Source of the DNA: Gp13-AA77 sp035946575
Lineage (GTDB): Bacteria; Acidobacteriota; Terriglobia; UBA7540
Direction: 5' to 3'
Assembly: GCA_035946575.1 (NCBI GenBank)
Contig: DASYZG010000025.1
Location: 1 to 64,000, forward strand
DNA: 64,000 nucleotides
This document shows positions 34,468 through 43,493 of this stretch, piece after piece (the stretch's first letter is position 1; each line of letters starts with the position of its first letter). The notes below the pieces were generated by a model. That model made no database searches, was not told the origin of the DNA, and was given only the letters and a program-made list of their open reading frames with translations. The translations under genes and the position numbers were made by a program.

Positions 34468-34638
34468 CTAACTGGCGCTGAGATTGGCTGCGGCGGTGCT
34501 GAATACGGTCTTGATCCCGTTCGCCAGCGTGCTCATGGAAGTGATCGCCGCGAGCGCCACCAGAACCAGCAACAGGCCGTATTCGGTCAGGTCCTGGCCT
34601 TCTTCCTCCCGCCACAACCTGGTCATCAAATTCTTCAT
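34468..34638 (-). CDS. Flp-family type IVb pilin (56 residues)
   Basis: A short gene starting at the ATG at 34638 after GGGGAG. The product starts MKNLMTRLWREEEGQD, followed by LTEYGLLLVLVALAAI and a small C-terminal tail ending NLSAS. The pattern of a basic leader, then EGQDLTEYGLLLVLVALAA hydrophobic stretch with the conserved Glu five residues into the mature part, is diagnostic for Flp/Fap pilins of the Tad system (prepilin peptidase cleaves before the hydrophobic segment). No tad/cpa assembly genes are in the window, so this is an orphan pilin locus with its own promoter and terminator. Confidence 0.88.
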   Translation of the reverse strand: MKNLMTRLWREEEGQDLTEYGLLLVLVALAAITSMSTLANGIKTVFSTAAANLSAS

Positions 34639-34702
34639 TTTGCTCTCCCCTCTGGTCTACGATTCGAGGCAGCTCGCCGTCGCGATGCTTGCCACGAGAG
34701 CC

Positions 34703-34730
34703 ATCATAGGGAGTCGGCCGGCGTTTGCAA
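34703..34730 (-). promoter_or_regulatory. Predicted promoter of Flp pilin gene
   Basis: Minus strand TTGCAA (34725-34730) and TATGAT (34703-34708) have a 16-base spacer, about 65 bases before the pilin start codon. It is a good sigma70-type match in a GC-rich genome. Confidence 0.5.
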
Positions 34731-34832
34731 AGTGACAAACAGCTAACTGTTAAAGGTGGGTATACCGAGAGCGGTAATACACTTGGCCGGCCGGGGGGAC
34801 GATTTGTTAGCAGAGCTTTCGAGGATAACGGT

Positions 34833-36671
34833 CTAATCCGCGCTTGCGTTCGCTTCAGCCACCAGGCTCGGCAGCAGCTCAAGACCGTAAGCGTTCTGCA
34901 CGTACTGGTTCAGCATGCGGTGGGTGTTGAAGAATGACCCGTTGAAAGCGATGGTGCCGCGCATCACCTCGGCGAAGCCGGCGGGCTTGGCGTAAAAGAG
35001 CGGCGCGATCACGGTGCCCAGCTTGTTGTAAAGGGAAGCCAGCTCGCTCGACGGATTATCGCCCCGGCTGTCCTCGCCGATGCTCCAGCCCGTGATTCCC
35101 TCGCCGTGCCCTTCAATCCACCAGCCGTCCAGCACGCTGAAGCTGGGCACGCCGTTCAAGGCCGCCTTCATGCCGCTCGTCCCCGAGGCTTCGTGCGGCT
35201 GCAGGGGCGTGTTCACCCAGATGTCCACGCCGCTGGTCAGAAGCTGGCCCCAGCGCATGTCATAGTTGGGGATGTAAAGCACGTGCACATCGTCGTCGAA
35301 CTGCGAGGCGCGCTCGATGACGCGCCGGATAATCGCCTTGCCCTCCTCATCGGCGGGATGCGCCTTGCCGGCATAGATAATCTGCAGGGGTCCGGCCCGC
35401 TTGGCCACCTTCTTCAGGCGCTCAGGGTCGGAAAGCAGCAGCTCGGCCCGTTTGTAGGCTACAGCGCGGCGCGCGAAGCCGAGGGTCAGCCTGGACTCGT
35501 CCAGGGCCACGCCGGTTTCGGCACGGATGGCGGCGAACAGGGCCCGCTTGGCCGTGGCATGAGCCTTGAGGATCTCGTGCAGCGGCACGCCCAGCACGCA
35601 GCGCAGATAAAGGTTATCGCGGCGCCACTCCGGGATGTAACGGTCGTACAGCTCCTGAAAGGGCGGAGAGGTCCAGGTGCGCGCGTGCACGCCGTTGGTG
35701 ATGGAGCGAATGGCGAAGCGCGGAAACATGGCGCGCGAAACCTCGCCGTGGCGCATGGCGACGCCATTAACGTAGTGGGAGCAGGCCAGCGCCAGCTCCG
35801 TCATGTTGAGCCGCCCCTGCGGCAGCAGTCCGCGGGCCTCCAGGCCATGGGTCCGCTTCTCGCCGAGCACCCGGCTGACCAGATCACGATCGAAAGCGTC
35901 GTGACCCGCCGGTATGGGAGTGTGCGTGGTGAATACGCAACGCTGCCGCAGGCGCTGAAGCTCCTCGAGGAAATCGGAAGTCCCGGGCAGACGCTCGCGC
36001 ATCTGCTCCTCGAACAGGGCCATGGTCAGGAGGGCGGAATGCCCCTCGTTCATGTGGTATTTTCCGATATTCGCATGTCCGAGCGCCCGCAGGAGACGCG
36101 CGCCCCCCATGCCCAGCACCACCTCCTGGGCCAGGCGATAGCGGCGGTCGCCGCCGTAGATGCGCTCAGTCAGCGTACGATCCTGCGGATCGTTTTCGGG
36201 CAAAGCCGTGTCCAGGAGATAAACCGGGACCGTGTGGCCTCCGATTCCGGGCACGTCGTACTTCCAGGCGCGAACCAGAACGCGGCGGCCCTCGATGGTG
36301 ACCGTCGTCCTCGCCTCGGCTTCTTTCAGCGTATTTTCCGGCGCCCAGGCGGAAGGGGTCTCCAACTGCCGTCCTTCGCCGTCGATCTGCTGCTCGAAAT
36401 AGCCTCCGCGGTAGACCAAGGTCACAGCGACCATGGGCAGTCCGAGATCGGCGGCGGACCGGAGCATGTCGCCCGCCAGAATCCCCAGGCCTCCGGCGTA
36501 GGTCGGTATGCCCGGCTCAAGGGCGATTTCCATGGAGAAGTAGGCGATGCGGGGCAGTCCCAGGTCAATCGCGCGCTGCTCTCCCTCGGGCTGCGGCGCG
36601 GCCGCCAGGTCCGAGATTTCGCCGGCGATTCCCGCCGCCATGTCACCTGTTACCGGAATTGTTGAACTCAA
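34833..36671 (-). CDS. glgP: Alpha-glucan phosphorylase (short GlgP type)
   Basis: This enzyme releases glucose-1-phosphate from glycogen or maltodextrin. The protein has 612 residues if started at the TTG at 36671 (GAGGGAG upstream); an ATG at 36641 is another choice. The frame stays open to 36761, but those 30 codons are made of a dispersed palindrome found elsewhere, so they are unlikely to be functional sequence. Motifs: IAYFSMEIALEPGIPTYAGG (split across IAYFSMEIALEPG and IPTYAGGLG), HMNEGHSALL, TTHTPIPAGHD, and the pyridoxal-phosphate site EASGTSGMKAALNG with Lys502. It is short, like Thermus/Thermotoga-type phosphorylases of family GT35. It lies just downstream of selA. Confidence 0.88.
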   Translation of the reverse strand: MSSTIPVTGDMAAGIAGEISDLAAAPQPEGEQRAIDLGLPRIAYFSMEIALEPGIPTYAGGLGILAGDMLRSAADLGLPMVAVTLVYRGGYFEQQIDGEGRQLETPSAWAPENTLKEAEARTTVTIEGRRVLVRAWKYDVPGIGGHTVPVYLLDTALPENDPQDRTLTERIYGGDRRYRLAQEVVLGMGGARLLRALGHANIGKYHMNEGHSALLTMALFEEQMRERLPGTSDFLEELQRLRQRCVFTTHTPIPAGHDAFDRDLVSRVLGEKRTHGLEARGLLPQGRLNMTELALACSHYVNGVAMRHGEVSRAMFPRFAIRSITNGVHARTWTSPPFQELYDRYIPEWRRDNLYLRCVLGVPLHEILKAHATAKRALFAAIRAETGVALDESRLTLGFARRAVAYKRAELLLSDPERLKKVAKRAGPLQIIYAGKAHPADEEGKAIIRRVIERASQFDDDVHVLYIPNYDMRWGQLLTSGVDIWVNTPLQPHEASGTSGMKAALNGVPSFSVLDGWWIEGHGEGITGWSIGEDSRGDNPSSELASLYNKLGTVIAPLFYAKPAGFAEVMRGTIAFNGSFFNTHRMLNQYVQNAYGLELLPSLVAEANASAD

Positions 36672-36699
36672 GCCTTCTCCCTCGTTGCCAGTCTCGCGG

Positions 36700-36764
36700 T
36701 TTGTGGTGCGGGCATCCTGCCTGCCCAGGGCGTGAGGCGCAGGCTGGGAAGCCTGCACCACAAA
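36700..36764. repeat. 65 bp palindromic element (family D), copy 1
   Basis: Ends TTTGTGGTGC and GCACCACAAA are inverted; the interior has GGCATCCTGCCTGCCC and GCAGGCTGGGAAGCCTGC. Related copies are at 57657-57720 (opposite orientation) and 58432-58496. It fills most of the space between selA and glgP. Confidence 0.7.
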
Positions 36765-36773
36765 ACTGAGGCA

Positions 36774-38177
36774 CTATCCACTCACTATTCTCTCAAGCGC
36801 CCGCACAATCTCGGATTCCTCATGCTCGTCGAGCACGGTACGCAAATCAATCAGCACCCGATCCCGTTCCACGCGCGCAATCACCGGCGGACGATTCTGG
36901 CGAAGGCGTTCGGCAAGCTCGCCTGACGAGAGCCGGGCGTGCTGCAGCGCCACGAGAGTTGTGGGCAGCGACTGGCCGGGGCTGGAGCCGCCTCCCGCCA
37001 CAGACTCACCGCGTTCGAGGTCCGCCGCCAAATCGCGCACGGTCCCGAGGCGTTCCTGGAGATGGGCGGCACGCACCGCGATCGATTCCGCCGAGGCGCG
37101 GATCATGGCGAGCGCCGGGATGCTGTCGATCTGCCCGCTGCGGTAAAGCCGCGCCGTCGCCTCGAGCGCGGCGATGGTCATCTTATCCACCCGCAGGGCC
37201 CGAAACAAAGGATTCCGGCGAATGCGCCGCAGCGGCTCGCGCGCCCCGGCGATGATTCCGGCCTGAGGTCCGCCCAGAAGTTTGGCACCGCTGAAGGTCA
37301 CCACCTGCGCGCCGGCCGCGAGGCTCGGGCCGGCGGGGGGCTCGTCTCGCAATCCGCAGGGATCGAGATCCACCAGGCAGCCGCTGCCGAGGTCCTCCAT
37401 CACCGGGATGTTGTGGCGATGCCCAAGCTCGACGAGCTCGGCGAGCGCGGGGCGCTCGGTGAAGCCCACGATGCGAAAATTGCTGGGGTGGACCCGCAGC
37501 AGCAAGCGGGTGCGCTCGTTGATCGCTGCCGCATAGTCCGCCAGACGGGTGCGATTGGTTGTGCCCGCCTCGCGAAGCACGGCGCCGCTCTTGGCGCAGA
37601 TGTCCGGGATGCGGAACGACCCTCCGATTTCAATCAATTCGCCGCGCGAGACAACCACCTCGCCACCCTCGGCCAGGGTGTTCAGCGCCAGAAACACGGC
37701 GGCGGCGTTGTTGTTCACCACCAGGGCCGCTTCCGCACCCACCAGGCTGGCAAGCAGCCGGTCCGTGTGGGCGTCACGCTTGCCGCGCTCTCCCTGCGCG
37801 AGGTCGTATTCCAGGTTCGAATAGCGCGCCGCGACTTCGGCCACGCGCTCCACAGCCTGGCGCGCGAGCGGCGCCCGGCCCAGATTGGTGTGCAGGATCA
37901 CGCCCGTGGCGTTGATCACGGCGACGAGCGAAGGAACGAGTTCGGCCTCCACGCGCCGACGGACCTCGCGCTCAACTCCTTCCGCGCTGAATGGGCCGTC
38001 CACGCCCCGAGCCACCCGTTCGCGCAGCGCCTGCAGCGCGTCGCGCACGGCCTCCCGGAGAAGGGCGTGACCCGCCAGCGGCTCCAGGGCCCGAATCGCC
38101 GGGCGGTGGAGCAGTTCATCCACCGAGGAGATCTGCCGGAGCAAGTCTTCGGGTTGGGTCCGGATCTGCGAAGCCAT
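36774..38177 (-). CDS. selA: L-seryl-tRNA(Sec) selenium transferase
   Basis: This PLP enzyme converts seryl-tRNA(Sec) to selenocysteinyl-tRNA with selenophosphate. It has 467 residues, the usual length. The N-terminal helical domain (LLRQISSVDELLHRP) is followed by INATGVILHTNLGRAPL (89-105), SNLEYDLAQGERGKR (120-134), EAGTTNRT (203-210), the core VMEDLGSGCLVD (259-270) and TFSGAKLLGGPQAG with catalytic Lys299. All key parts are present. selB, selD and the tRNA-Sec gene are not in the window, so the genome should encode them elsewhere if it makes selenoproteins. The start ATG at 38177 has only a weak upstream site. Confidence 0.93.
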   Translation of the reverse strand: MASQIRTQPEDLLRQISSVDELLHRPAIRALEPLAGHALLREAVRDALQALRERVARGVDGPFSAEGVEREVRRRVEAELVPSLVAVINATGVILHTNLGRAPLARQAVERVAEVAARYSNLEYDLAQGERGKRDAHTDRLLASLVGAEAALVVNNNAAAVFLALNTLAEGGEVVVSRGELIEIGGSFRIPDICAKSGAVLREAGTTNRTRLADYAAAINERTRLLLRVHPSNFRIVGFTERPALAELVELGHRHNIPVMEDLGSGCLVDLDPCGLRDEPPAGPSLAAGAQVVTFSGAKLLGGPQAGIIAGAREPLRRIRRNPLFRALRVDKMTIAALEATARLYRSGQIDSIPALAMIRASAESIAVRAAHLQERLGTVRDLAADLERGESVAGGGSSPGQSLPTTLVALQHARLSSGELAERLRQNRPPVIARVERDRVLIDLRTVLDEHEESEIVRALERIVSG

Positions 38178-38475
38178 AACAAAAGCCAGGGACAGCCGAA
38201 TTGTTAAGTATACAAGATCGGGCAGCCCTGGCAGCTGAGTGGAAAGTCAAGCCGTTCCGCGAGGCAGGCGGCAAAGCCGCGGAGGGGCTCCGAAAGCTTC
38301 CCGTCGTTCGGCCTGGACCAAGCGGCGTTCCGCTCGACAGCTCCTCTCATCGGCTTCATTGCGGAGTTGCTATCTCTCAGTTTTGTAAGGCTTCATCACC
38401 GGCCTCGGTGACCCGAATCACAGCTGGTATTCACATCAGCGACGAGAATCAAGCGCGGCGGGAGGTAAACTGACC
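38178..38475. other. Leader of PEP-CTERM/toroid gene
   Basis: Between divergent selA and the surface gene, about 38250-38320 is GC-rich and can fold into several hairpins. It includes GGCGGCAAAGCCGC and CTCCGAAAGC. The GCAAAGCC box recalls part of the GEMM (cyclic di-GMP-I) riboswitch, but the other conserved elements are not evident. GGGAGG at 38460 is the ribosome binding site of the next gene. Confidence 0.35.
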
Positions 38476-41412
38476 ATGAAAAAGGTTGCGCTTGCAGTTG
38501 CAGGACTCGCGCTCGCTGCATGCTTTGCCCCCCGGGCAGCGCTCGCCGACATCACGCTTCAGGAAAGCCTGTTCAACGTCAATGGAACCCAATACTACAA
38601 CACGTTCAGCGTGCCGGGACTGAATTCGAGCGGCTTCGACCCATCGACCGGATTGGGCAAGCTCGTCCTCACCTTCAATCCAGGCCCTGGAACCTATTAC
38701 GTGGACGCTTACTTCGATCTCGAGTTGGGCGTGCCGTTCTTCAATGAATACGGCAGCCTCTCGGGATCACCGGCTGCCGGTCAGAGTTGGCAGATCGACG
38801 ATCCCATCTATGGAACCATTTACGGCAACACTCAGGGCAACACCCTCGACAGCACAAACCACATACCCGGCACCGTCGACAACTTTCTGGGCGTCTGCTC
38901 GGGCTCGGATTGCAACGGTGACGTCTCCTGGGCCATGGGATTCGCCTTCACGCTGGGCGCCCAGCAGGAGGAGGTCATCACCCTCGACGTCCTCCAGACA
39001 GCGCCCAATGGCGGCTTCTACCTGCAGCAGGTTCACCCGGTGGATCCCAACAACGCCTCGGAAGTGGACGCCTACTTCAGCGGCACCGCCGTTACTCAAC
39101 CTGTGAACAGCGGAGTGCCCGAGCCCGGCACCTGGGGTCTTCTGGCGACAGGTGCGCTCCTGCTTCTGTTCGTCGGGCTTCGCTCCAAAATGAGGTTGGG
39201 CATAAGCCGGGGCGGGGCGAGTCTGCTGGGGCTGGCGGTGGTGTTTTTCGTCCTACCGCAGGTCTCTCGGGCGATAACACCGCAAGTGTTGACCGTTCCC
39301 GAGGTGCCCACAAACACCAGCATCCCGCATACGACGTATCCCAATGCGACCCTTATGTTGGGGGCAACGGTTCCGAATGTCACCGGATCGAGTGACACCT
39401 TTAACGTTACCTGGAACTTCGGAGACGGCACCGCGAACACGACTTTCTCGTTCGTGGGCACAGCGACGTCCCAGCCGTACCCTTACGATATCTCGACCAC
39501 GCACGTTTACAACGGCCCGGCAGGCACCACGTGGACCGCAACCGTGACGGTCAAGGACTCGAACACCAACCAGAGCGGTAGCGGCACTTATCTGGTGCTC
39601 ATGCAGGCCAATACCCTCGCCGCGCGCGTGGACGTGGCGATCGACAACGGCTTGTGGTACATGCACCAGACCATGTGGCGCAGCACCACAACCGTCGGCA
39701 GTAACACCGTCAACTGGGGAGGATGGGACTCCGAATCCGGATCGACGGGCTGCCACACCCAGGGCGGCTATGCGTGGGATTGCATCAGCTATTCCGTAAT
39801 CACCGCCGCCAATGTCCAGGCCTTCGAAGTCAGCGGGCATTACGCGAGCGGACCGAACAGCAGTCCCACCGACCCTTACACCGATGACGTGGCGCGCGGG
39901 CTGGCGCGGATTTTCTACTTCTTCACACCCCACTCCGTCTTCGCGAACACGTACAACTACAACCCGGCCACGCTGGATTTTGGGTGCACGAGCGGCTATC
40001 CGACAACCAGCTACCCGAACTGCCAGCCGCCGGCTACGCAGATCTTCTACAATCCCGGCTCGACGGCTTGCCCCTCAAGCAACTGCAGCTACACGTTTGA
40101 CGGAAACAATAACCTCCAGTATCTCAGCGCCGATCTCGATGGAGAGCCTCATTATGAAGGCGGTTCGTTCATCGACGCCATCGTCGCCAGCGGAACTCCG
40201 ACCGCCACGTCCCCAACCGGAGTCACTGGAGTCCTCGGGCTGACTTACCAGAACATTGTCCAGGACCTGATGGACGAGTACAGTAATTGCCAGTGGAACC
40301 AGGACTTGGATTCGAACGTCGGCTACAACCACGGGTCCTATTATGGTGGTGGCGCCTGGCTGTATTCGTGCCTCCAGGGGAACGACAATTCCGTTTCCCA
40401 ATGGGCCGCAATCGGCTATATCGCGGGCTATCGTGGCTTTGGCCTGACGATCCCCCAGGCCGTAAAGGATTTCAACGGGGTCTGGGTGACAAACTCTCAG
40501 GACGTCCAGGATCCTGCTCCGACCGGTACCGATCCCTGGGCCGTGGGCGCTAACCTCGGCTCTTATGGGTATCGAGGATCGATGTATTGGTCTAACGCCT
40601 GGGGGCCCTTCGCGACCACGCCCTCGGGCCTCGTCCAAATGGCGATGGACGGTGTCGGCCGGACGCAGAACACGGTGTTCGGCGATCCGACAACAGCGCC
40701 TGATCAGCGATGGAATCTCACGGAGTCGTACTACGCCGACAACTTCTGCAACGCTAACAGCAACGGCGCTTACTATGCTCCGCGGGCCTACACCTACGGC
40801 CTGTTCTCGTTCACCAAGGCCATGCTTCTGCACAGCCCCGGCGGCGTCTTGACGCCCATTCAATACCTTCGGACGTTAACGCCGAACGTCTTCACCACCA
40901 ATTCGTCCGTGCCGCCGAACACGATTGACTGGTACGCGGCGCTGTCCTCTGCCAACGGAGGGACGGATCCTTGTGACGGCGTCGCCCAGACCATCGTACA
41001 GAGGCAGAATCCCGTCGGCTATCCCTGCCTTGGATGCTGGTATGGAGATAACTACTACGGCTATCAGGACCCGTTCGAGACCGCCTGGTCGATCATCATG
41101 CTGCGCAAGACGGTGTTCGTCCAGTGCATCAGCAATCTCTACGGACGTGGAACACCGGGTGGTCCCGGTATCGCGCCCCGGGTTGATCTCACCTGGAGCG
41201 CGCAATCGGGGGCAACGTCCTACAACGTCCTGGTCAGTACGACGAACGGCGGGCCCTACACGCTTGTCGGGAACACCACGAGTTCCGCCTACTCTGACAG
41301 GACGGGATTGGTCGCCGGCAAGACCTACTATTTCGTTGTCGATCCGCTGAATGGCACGACCGAAATCTGTCAGTCGAATCAGGCAACGGTTACGATTCCG
41401 AAGAGTCGCTAA
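38476..41412 (+). CDS. PEP-CTERM protein fused in frame to PKD/alpha-toroid-like exported protein
   Basis: A single 978-residue frame that looks like two genes. Part one (1-238) has a signal peptide (ends about ALA at 24), a beta-rich domain and a complete PEP-CTERM tail: VPEPGTW (214-220), a membrane span and the basic RSK (236-238). That tail is normally the very end of a protein. Part two begins at Met239 with a second signal peptide (LLGLAVVFFVLPQVSRA). Then come a PKD domain (about 290-385, NVTWNFGDGT), a roughly 450-residue helical region with repeated motifs such as QWAAIGYIAGYRGFGL and FETAWSIIMLRKTV suggesting an alpha/alpha toroid, and a final fibronectin-III-like domain (about 900-975). 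Removing one A from the AAAA run at 39187-39190 would give a stop right after RSK, overlapping the ATG of part two (ATGA). Confidence 0.75.
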   Translation: MKKVALAVAGLALAACFAPRAALADITLQESLFNVNGTQYYNTFSVPGLNSSGFDPSTGLGKLVLTFNPGPGTYYVDAYFDLELGVPFFNEYGSLSGSPAAGQSWQIDDPIYGTIYGNTQGNTLDSTNHIPGTVDNFLGVCSGSDCNGDVSWAMGFAFTLGAQQEEVITLDVLQTAPNGGFYLQQVHPVDPNNASEVDAYFSGTAVTQPVNSGVPEPGTWGLLATGALLLLFVGLRSKMRLGISRGGASLLGLAVVFFVLPQVSRAITPQVLTVPEVPTNTSIPHTTYPNATLMLGATVPNVTGSSDTFNVTWNFGDGTANTTFSFVGTATSQPYPYDISTTHVYNGPAGTTWTATVTVKDSNTNQSGSGTYLVLMQANTLAARVDVAIDNGLWYMHQTMWRSTTTVGSNTVNWGGWDSESGSTGCHTQGGYAWDCISYSVITAANVQAFEVSGHYASGPNSSPTDPYTDDVARGLARIFYFFTPHSVFANTYNYNPATLDFGCTSGYPTTSYPNCQPPATQIFYNPGSTACPSSNCSYTFDGNNNLQYLSADLDGEPHYEGGSFIDAIVASGTPTATSPTGVTGVLGLTYQNIVQDLMDEYSNCQWNQDLDSNVGYNHGSYYGGGAWLYSCLQGNDNSVSQWAAIGYIAGYRGFGLTIPQAVKDFNGVWVTNSQDVQDPAPTGTDPWAVGANLGSYGYRGSMYWSNAWGPFATTPSGLVQMAMDGVGRTQNTVFGDPTTAPDQRWNLTESYYADNFCNANSNGAYYAPRAYTYGLFSFTKAMLLHSPGGVLTPIQYLRTLTPNVFTTNSSVPPNTIDWYAALSSANGGTDPCDGVAQTIVQRQNPVGYPCLGCWYGDNYYGYQDPFETAWSIIMLRKTVFVQCISNLYGRGTPGGPGIAPRVDLTWSAQSGATSYNVLVSTTNGGPYTLVGNTTSSAYSDRTGLVAGKTYYFVVDPLNGTTEICQSNQATVTIPKSR

Positions 41413-41447
41413 CCCCTGTGTCCCCGCAGATTGAGCACGATTTACAG

Positions 41448-41492
41448 GCCCTCGGGACCGCCTCGCCGGCGGTCCCCGAGGGCATTTTGTTT
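41448..41492 (+). terminator. Rho-independent terminator
   Basis: GCCCTCGGGACCGCC (from 41448) pairs with GGCGGTCCCCGAGGGC (to 41483) and is followed by ATTTTGTTTT. It ends the PEP-CTERM/toroid transcript. Confidence 0.88.
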
Positions 41493-41542
41493 TGGCGGAA
41501 ACGAGTCATCTGTCCGAACTTCACATCAGCGTGGAGCTTAAC

Positions 41543-43450
41543 ATGAAGCCACTTTTCAGCCTCAGAATCGCCTTTTCAGTTTTGGCTATGCTGGCTGTCA
41601 GCACTGTTTTCGATCCGGTCGCGGTGTGCGGACAGGATACAACGGCGGCCCCACAGAAGCCGCCACAAAAGATGGCTCTCCCGCCCGCGGAACAGGCTGC
41701 GCCTCCCGGGGGTCCGGCCCAGCCGGTGTACATCTACCTGTACTCACGCTTCACGGACCATGTGAACCTCGAACTGGAAGAAGCCCGGCTGCGCCAACTC
41801 CTTCCCATGCTGGAGAAGTACCGGCAGCGGCATCCTGAGGCGCATGTGTGCGCCACGATTTTGTTTTCGGGCGCGATAAGCCGGTCTCTGGCCGAACGAG
41901 ATGCCAGCGGCGGAACCGTAGCCTACGTGAAGGGTTTTGTGCGTCGAGGAGTGATTCAGGTTGGCTACGACGGAATGGACGAGCCGACTTACCAGAAGCG
42001 CCCCCTGGTCGATCTGTCCACGGCGAAGTCTCCCGAGGAGCGTTGGCTGATTCACGCAGCGGCCGCAAAGGATCTGCTGGTCCAGGGGCACGATCCTCTA
42101 ACAGGCGAGCTTCAACCCGGCGTCTCTGGCGGCCTTAAGGAAGCGCAGGCAGTCTTTGGAAAGGCCGTGGCCGTCAATGCGGCACTAAGCGTTCCCTCCC
42201 CCTTCGGTCCCAAGGCGACGCGCGTCGTCACCCGAGCAGTGAATCTGGAAACCTCCCCACCCTCGGCTCGCGGCGGACCTGAAATGAGCATGGTGCCGGA
42301 AGTGGGCGATGATCGCGAAGTGGCCGAGCAGGTAGTTTGGCAAAGCTCGCAAGCGATCATGTTCGGGCTTCCGGATGCGAATCCGGCTCAACTGGCGGGT
42401 TTCTGGGGTGCAGAAACGGGGTTTAGCCGCCTCATAAGTCCAGCTCCGGACACGTCACCCGAACTCTACTGGCAGAACAACGTGCTGCGGTCTTCGGAAG
42501 GCAGCGACGAGATGGTGCGCCTGATTCCCGCTTCCGCGGGACCGGAAGGAATCCAGAGGGTTCTTTCCGGCATTGCTCGATCGAAGGTCCGCATCATTCA
42601 CGTTGAATTGGGAAGCGAGGAGGACTATGTGCAGCCGTGGTGGGTCAAGCAGGGTCACACGCCGCTGCGCTATGCCTACGATCATCCTGAACAGCCCCGG
42701 ATTCCGCCGAACGCGGTTCGCGACCGGGCACGCGTTGAGGCAGCACAAGCCAGGCAGGAAGCCGTCCTGCGATTGCTCGCGGAGAACTTCTTCCCTGCCA
42801 ACCCGGGAAGCCGGTTCGTTTCGAGCACCGATCTCAAGAGCATGACGCCGTCCAATGACGGTTTCAGCGTCTCGGTGGAGAACCTTCGCTCCGCTTTGTC
42901 GGCGCTCCTCGAAAAATGGGGCAACGACACGTTTCCGCCTCCCTTTCTGTTCGCCGACGGCCATTATCTTTCGCTGGCCAACCTGTTTCAGGTCATGACG
43001 GACGCGTGGACGGAGTTCAATCGCACGGGAAGTCTCCCTTCGTCAGTCCCTGTGATCCCGGTGAACGGACCTCTGGTCACTTTGATGGGACACGGTCCGA
43101 ACGCCGGTGAAGTCACGGTAGCCGACATTGCCGCCAGCTGTCCGGCGATTTCGCAGCGATTGCATGATCAAACAGAAAGTCCGGTCCCGAAAAACTCCAT
43201 TCCTTCCGGCATTACGGCGGGCGGCATTGATATGAACGCGGCCCAGTTCCTTCGGCTGATGGCGACTGCCATCGTTACGCCGGACCGGCAAGCTAGGTTC
43301 AGGGTCAAAATGACGTACCTCTCCCCAGGTACCGCCATGCTGACACCGAAGACCCGCGCTCTTGTGGACATGGGAGGCGCTTGGACGATCAAGCCCGCCC
43401 CCATCGTGGCAAGTGCGCCGGAACAGGGCGCTGGCGGCAAAGCCCGGTAA
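41543..43450 (+). CDS. Secreted protein of unknown function ahead of two TonB receptors
   Basis: A 635-residue product from the ATG at 41543 (GTGGAG upstream; an in-frame ATG at 41492 would lie inside the terminator). The signal peptide ends about residue 30 (VAVCG), then a Pro/Ala linker. I do not recognise the family. Residues 60-400 look like an alpha/beta domain beginning VYIYLYSRFTDHVN. A helical part near 480-560 has MTDAWTEFNRTGSLPSSVPV, which resembles pseudomurein-binding-type repeats (long helix, then N-G/T-x-LP turn). It is the first gene of a group with the two Oar-like receptors (44 and 10 base gaps), so a role in outer-surface binding or uptake is likely, by context only. Confidence 0.65.
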   Translation: MKPLFSLRIAFSVLAMLAVSTVFDPVAVCGQDTTAAPQKPPQKMALPPAEQAAPPGGPAQPVYIYLYSRFTDHVNLELEEARLRQLLPMLEKYRQRHPEAHVCATILFSGAISRSLAERDASGGTVAYVKGFVRRGVIQVGYDGMDEPTYQKRPLVDLSTAKSPEERWLIHAAAAKDLLVQGHDPLTGELQPGVSGGLKEAQAVFGKAVAVNAALSVPSPFGPKATRVVTRAVNLETSPPSARGGPEMSMVPEVGDDREVAEQVVWQSSQAIMFGLPDANPAQLAGFWGAETGFSRLISPAPDTSPELYWQNNVLRSSEGSDEMVRLIPASAGPEGIQRVLSGIARSKVRIIHVELGSEEDYVQPWWVKQGHTPLRYAYDHPEQPRIPPNAVRDRARVEAAQARQEAVLRLLAENFFPANPGSRFVSSTDLKSMTPSNDGFSVSVENLRSALSALLEKWGNDTFPPPFLFADGHYLSLANLFQVMTDAWTEFNRTGSLPSSVPVIPVNGPLVTLMGHGPNAGEVTVADIAASCPAISQRLHDQTESPVPKNSIPSGITAGGIDMNAAQFLRLMATAIVTPDRQARFRVKMTYLSPGTAMLTPKTRALVDMGGAWTIKPAPIVASAPEQGAGGKAR

Positions 43451-43493
43451 CCAGGGATCGGCCAGATTCACGAAAGCTGAAGGGACTGCGCGC

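Noticed and set aside
35106..36665. A 519-codon plus-strand frame
   Set aside because: Antisense of the glucan phosphorylase, whose motifs and pyridoxal-phosphate site are on the minus strand.
36939..38207. A 422-codon plus-strand frame
   Set aside because: Antisense of selA, which is fully supported on the minus strand.
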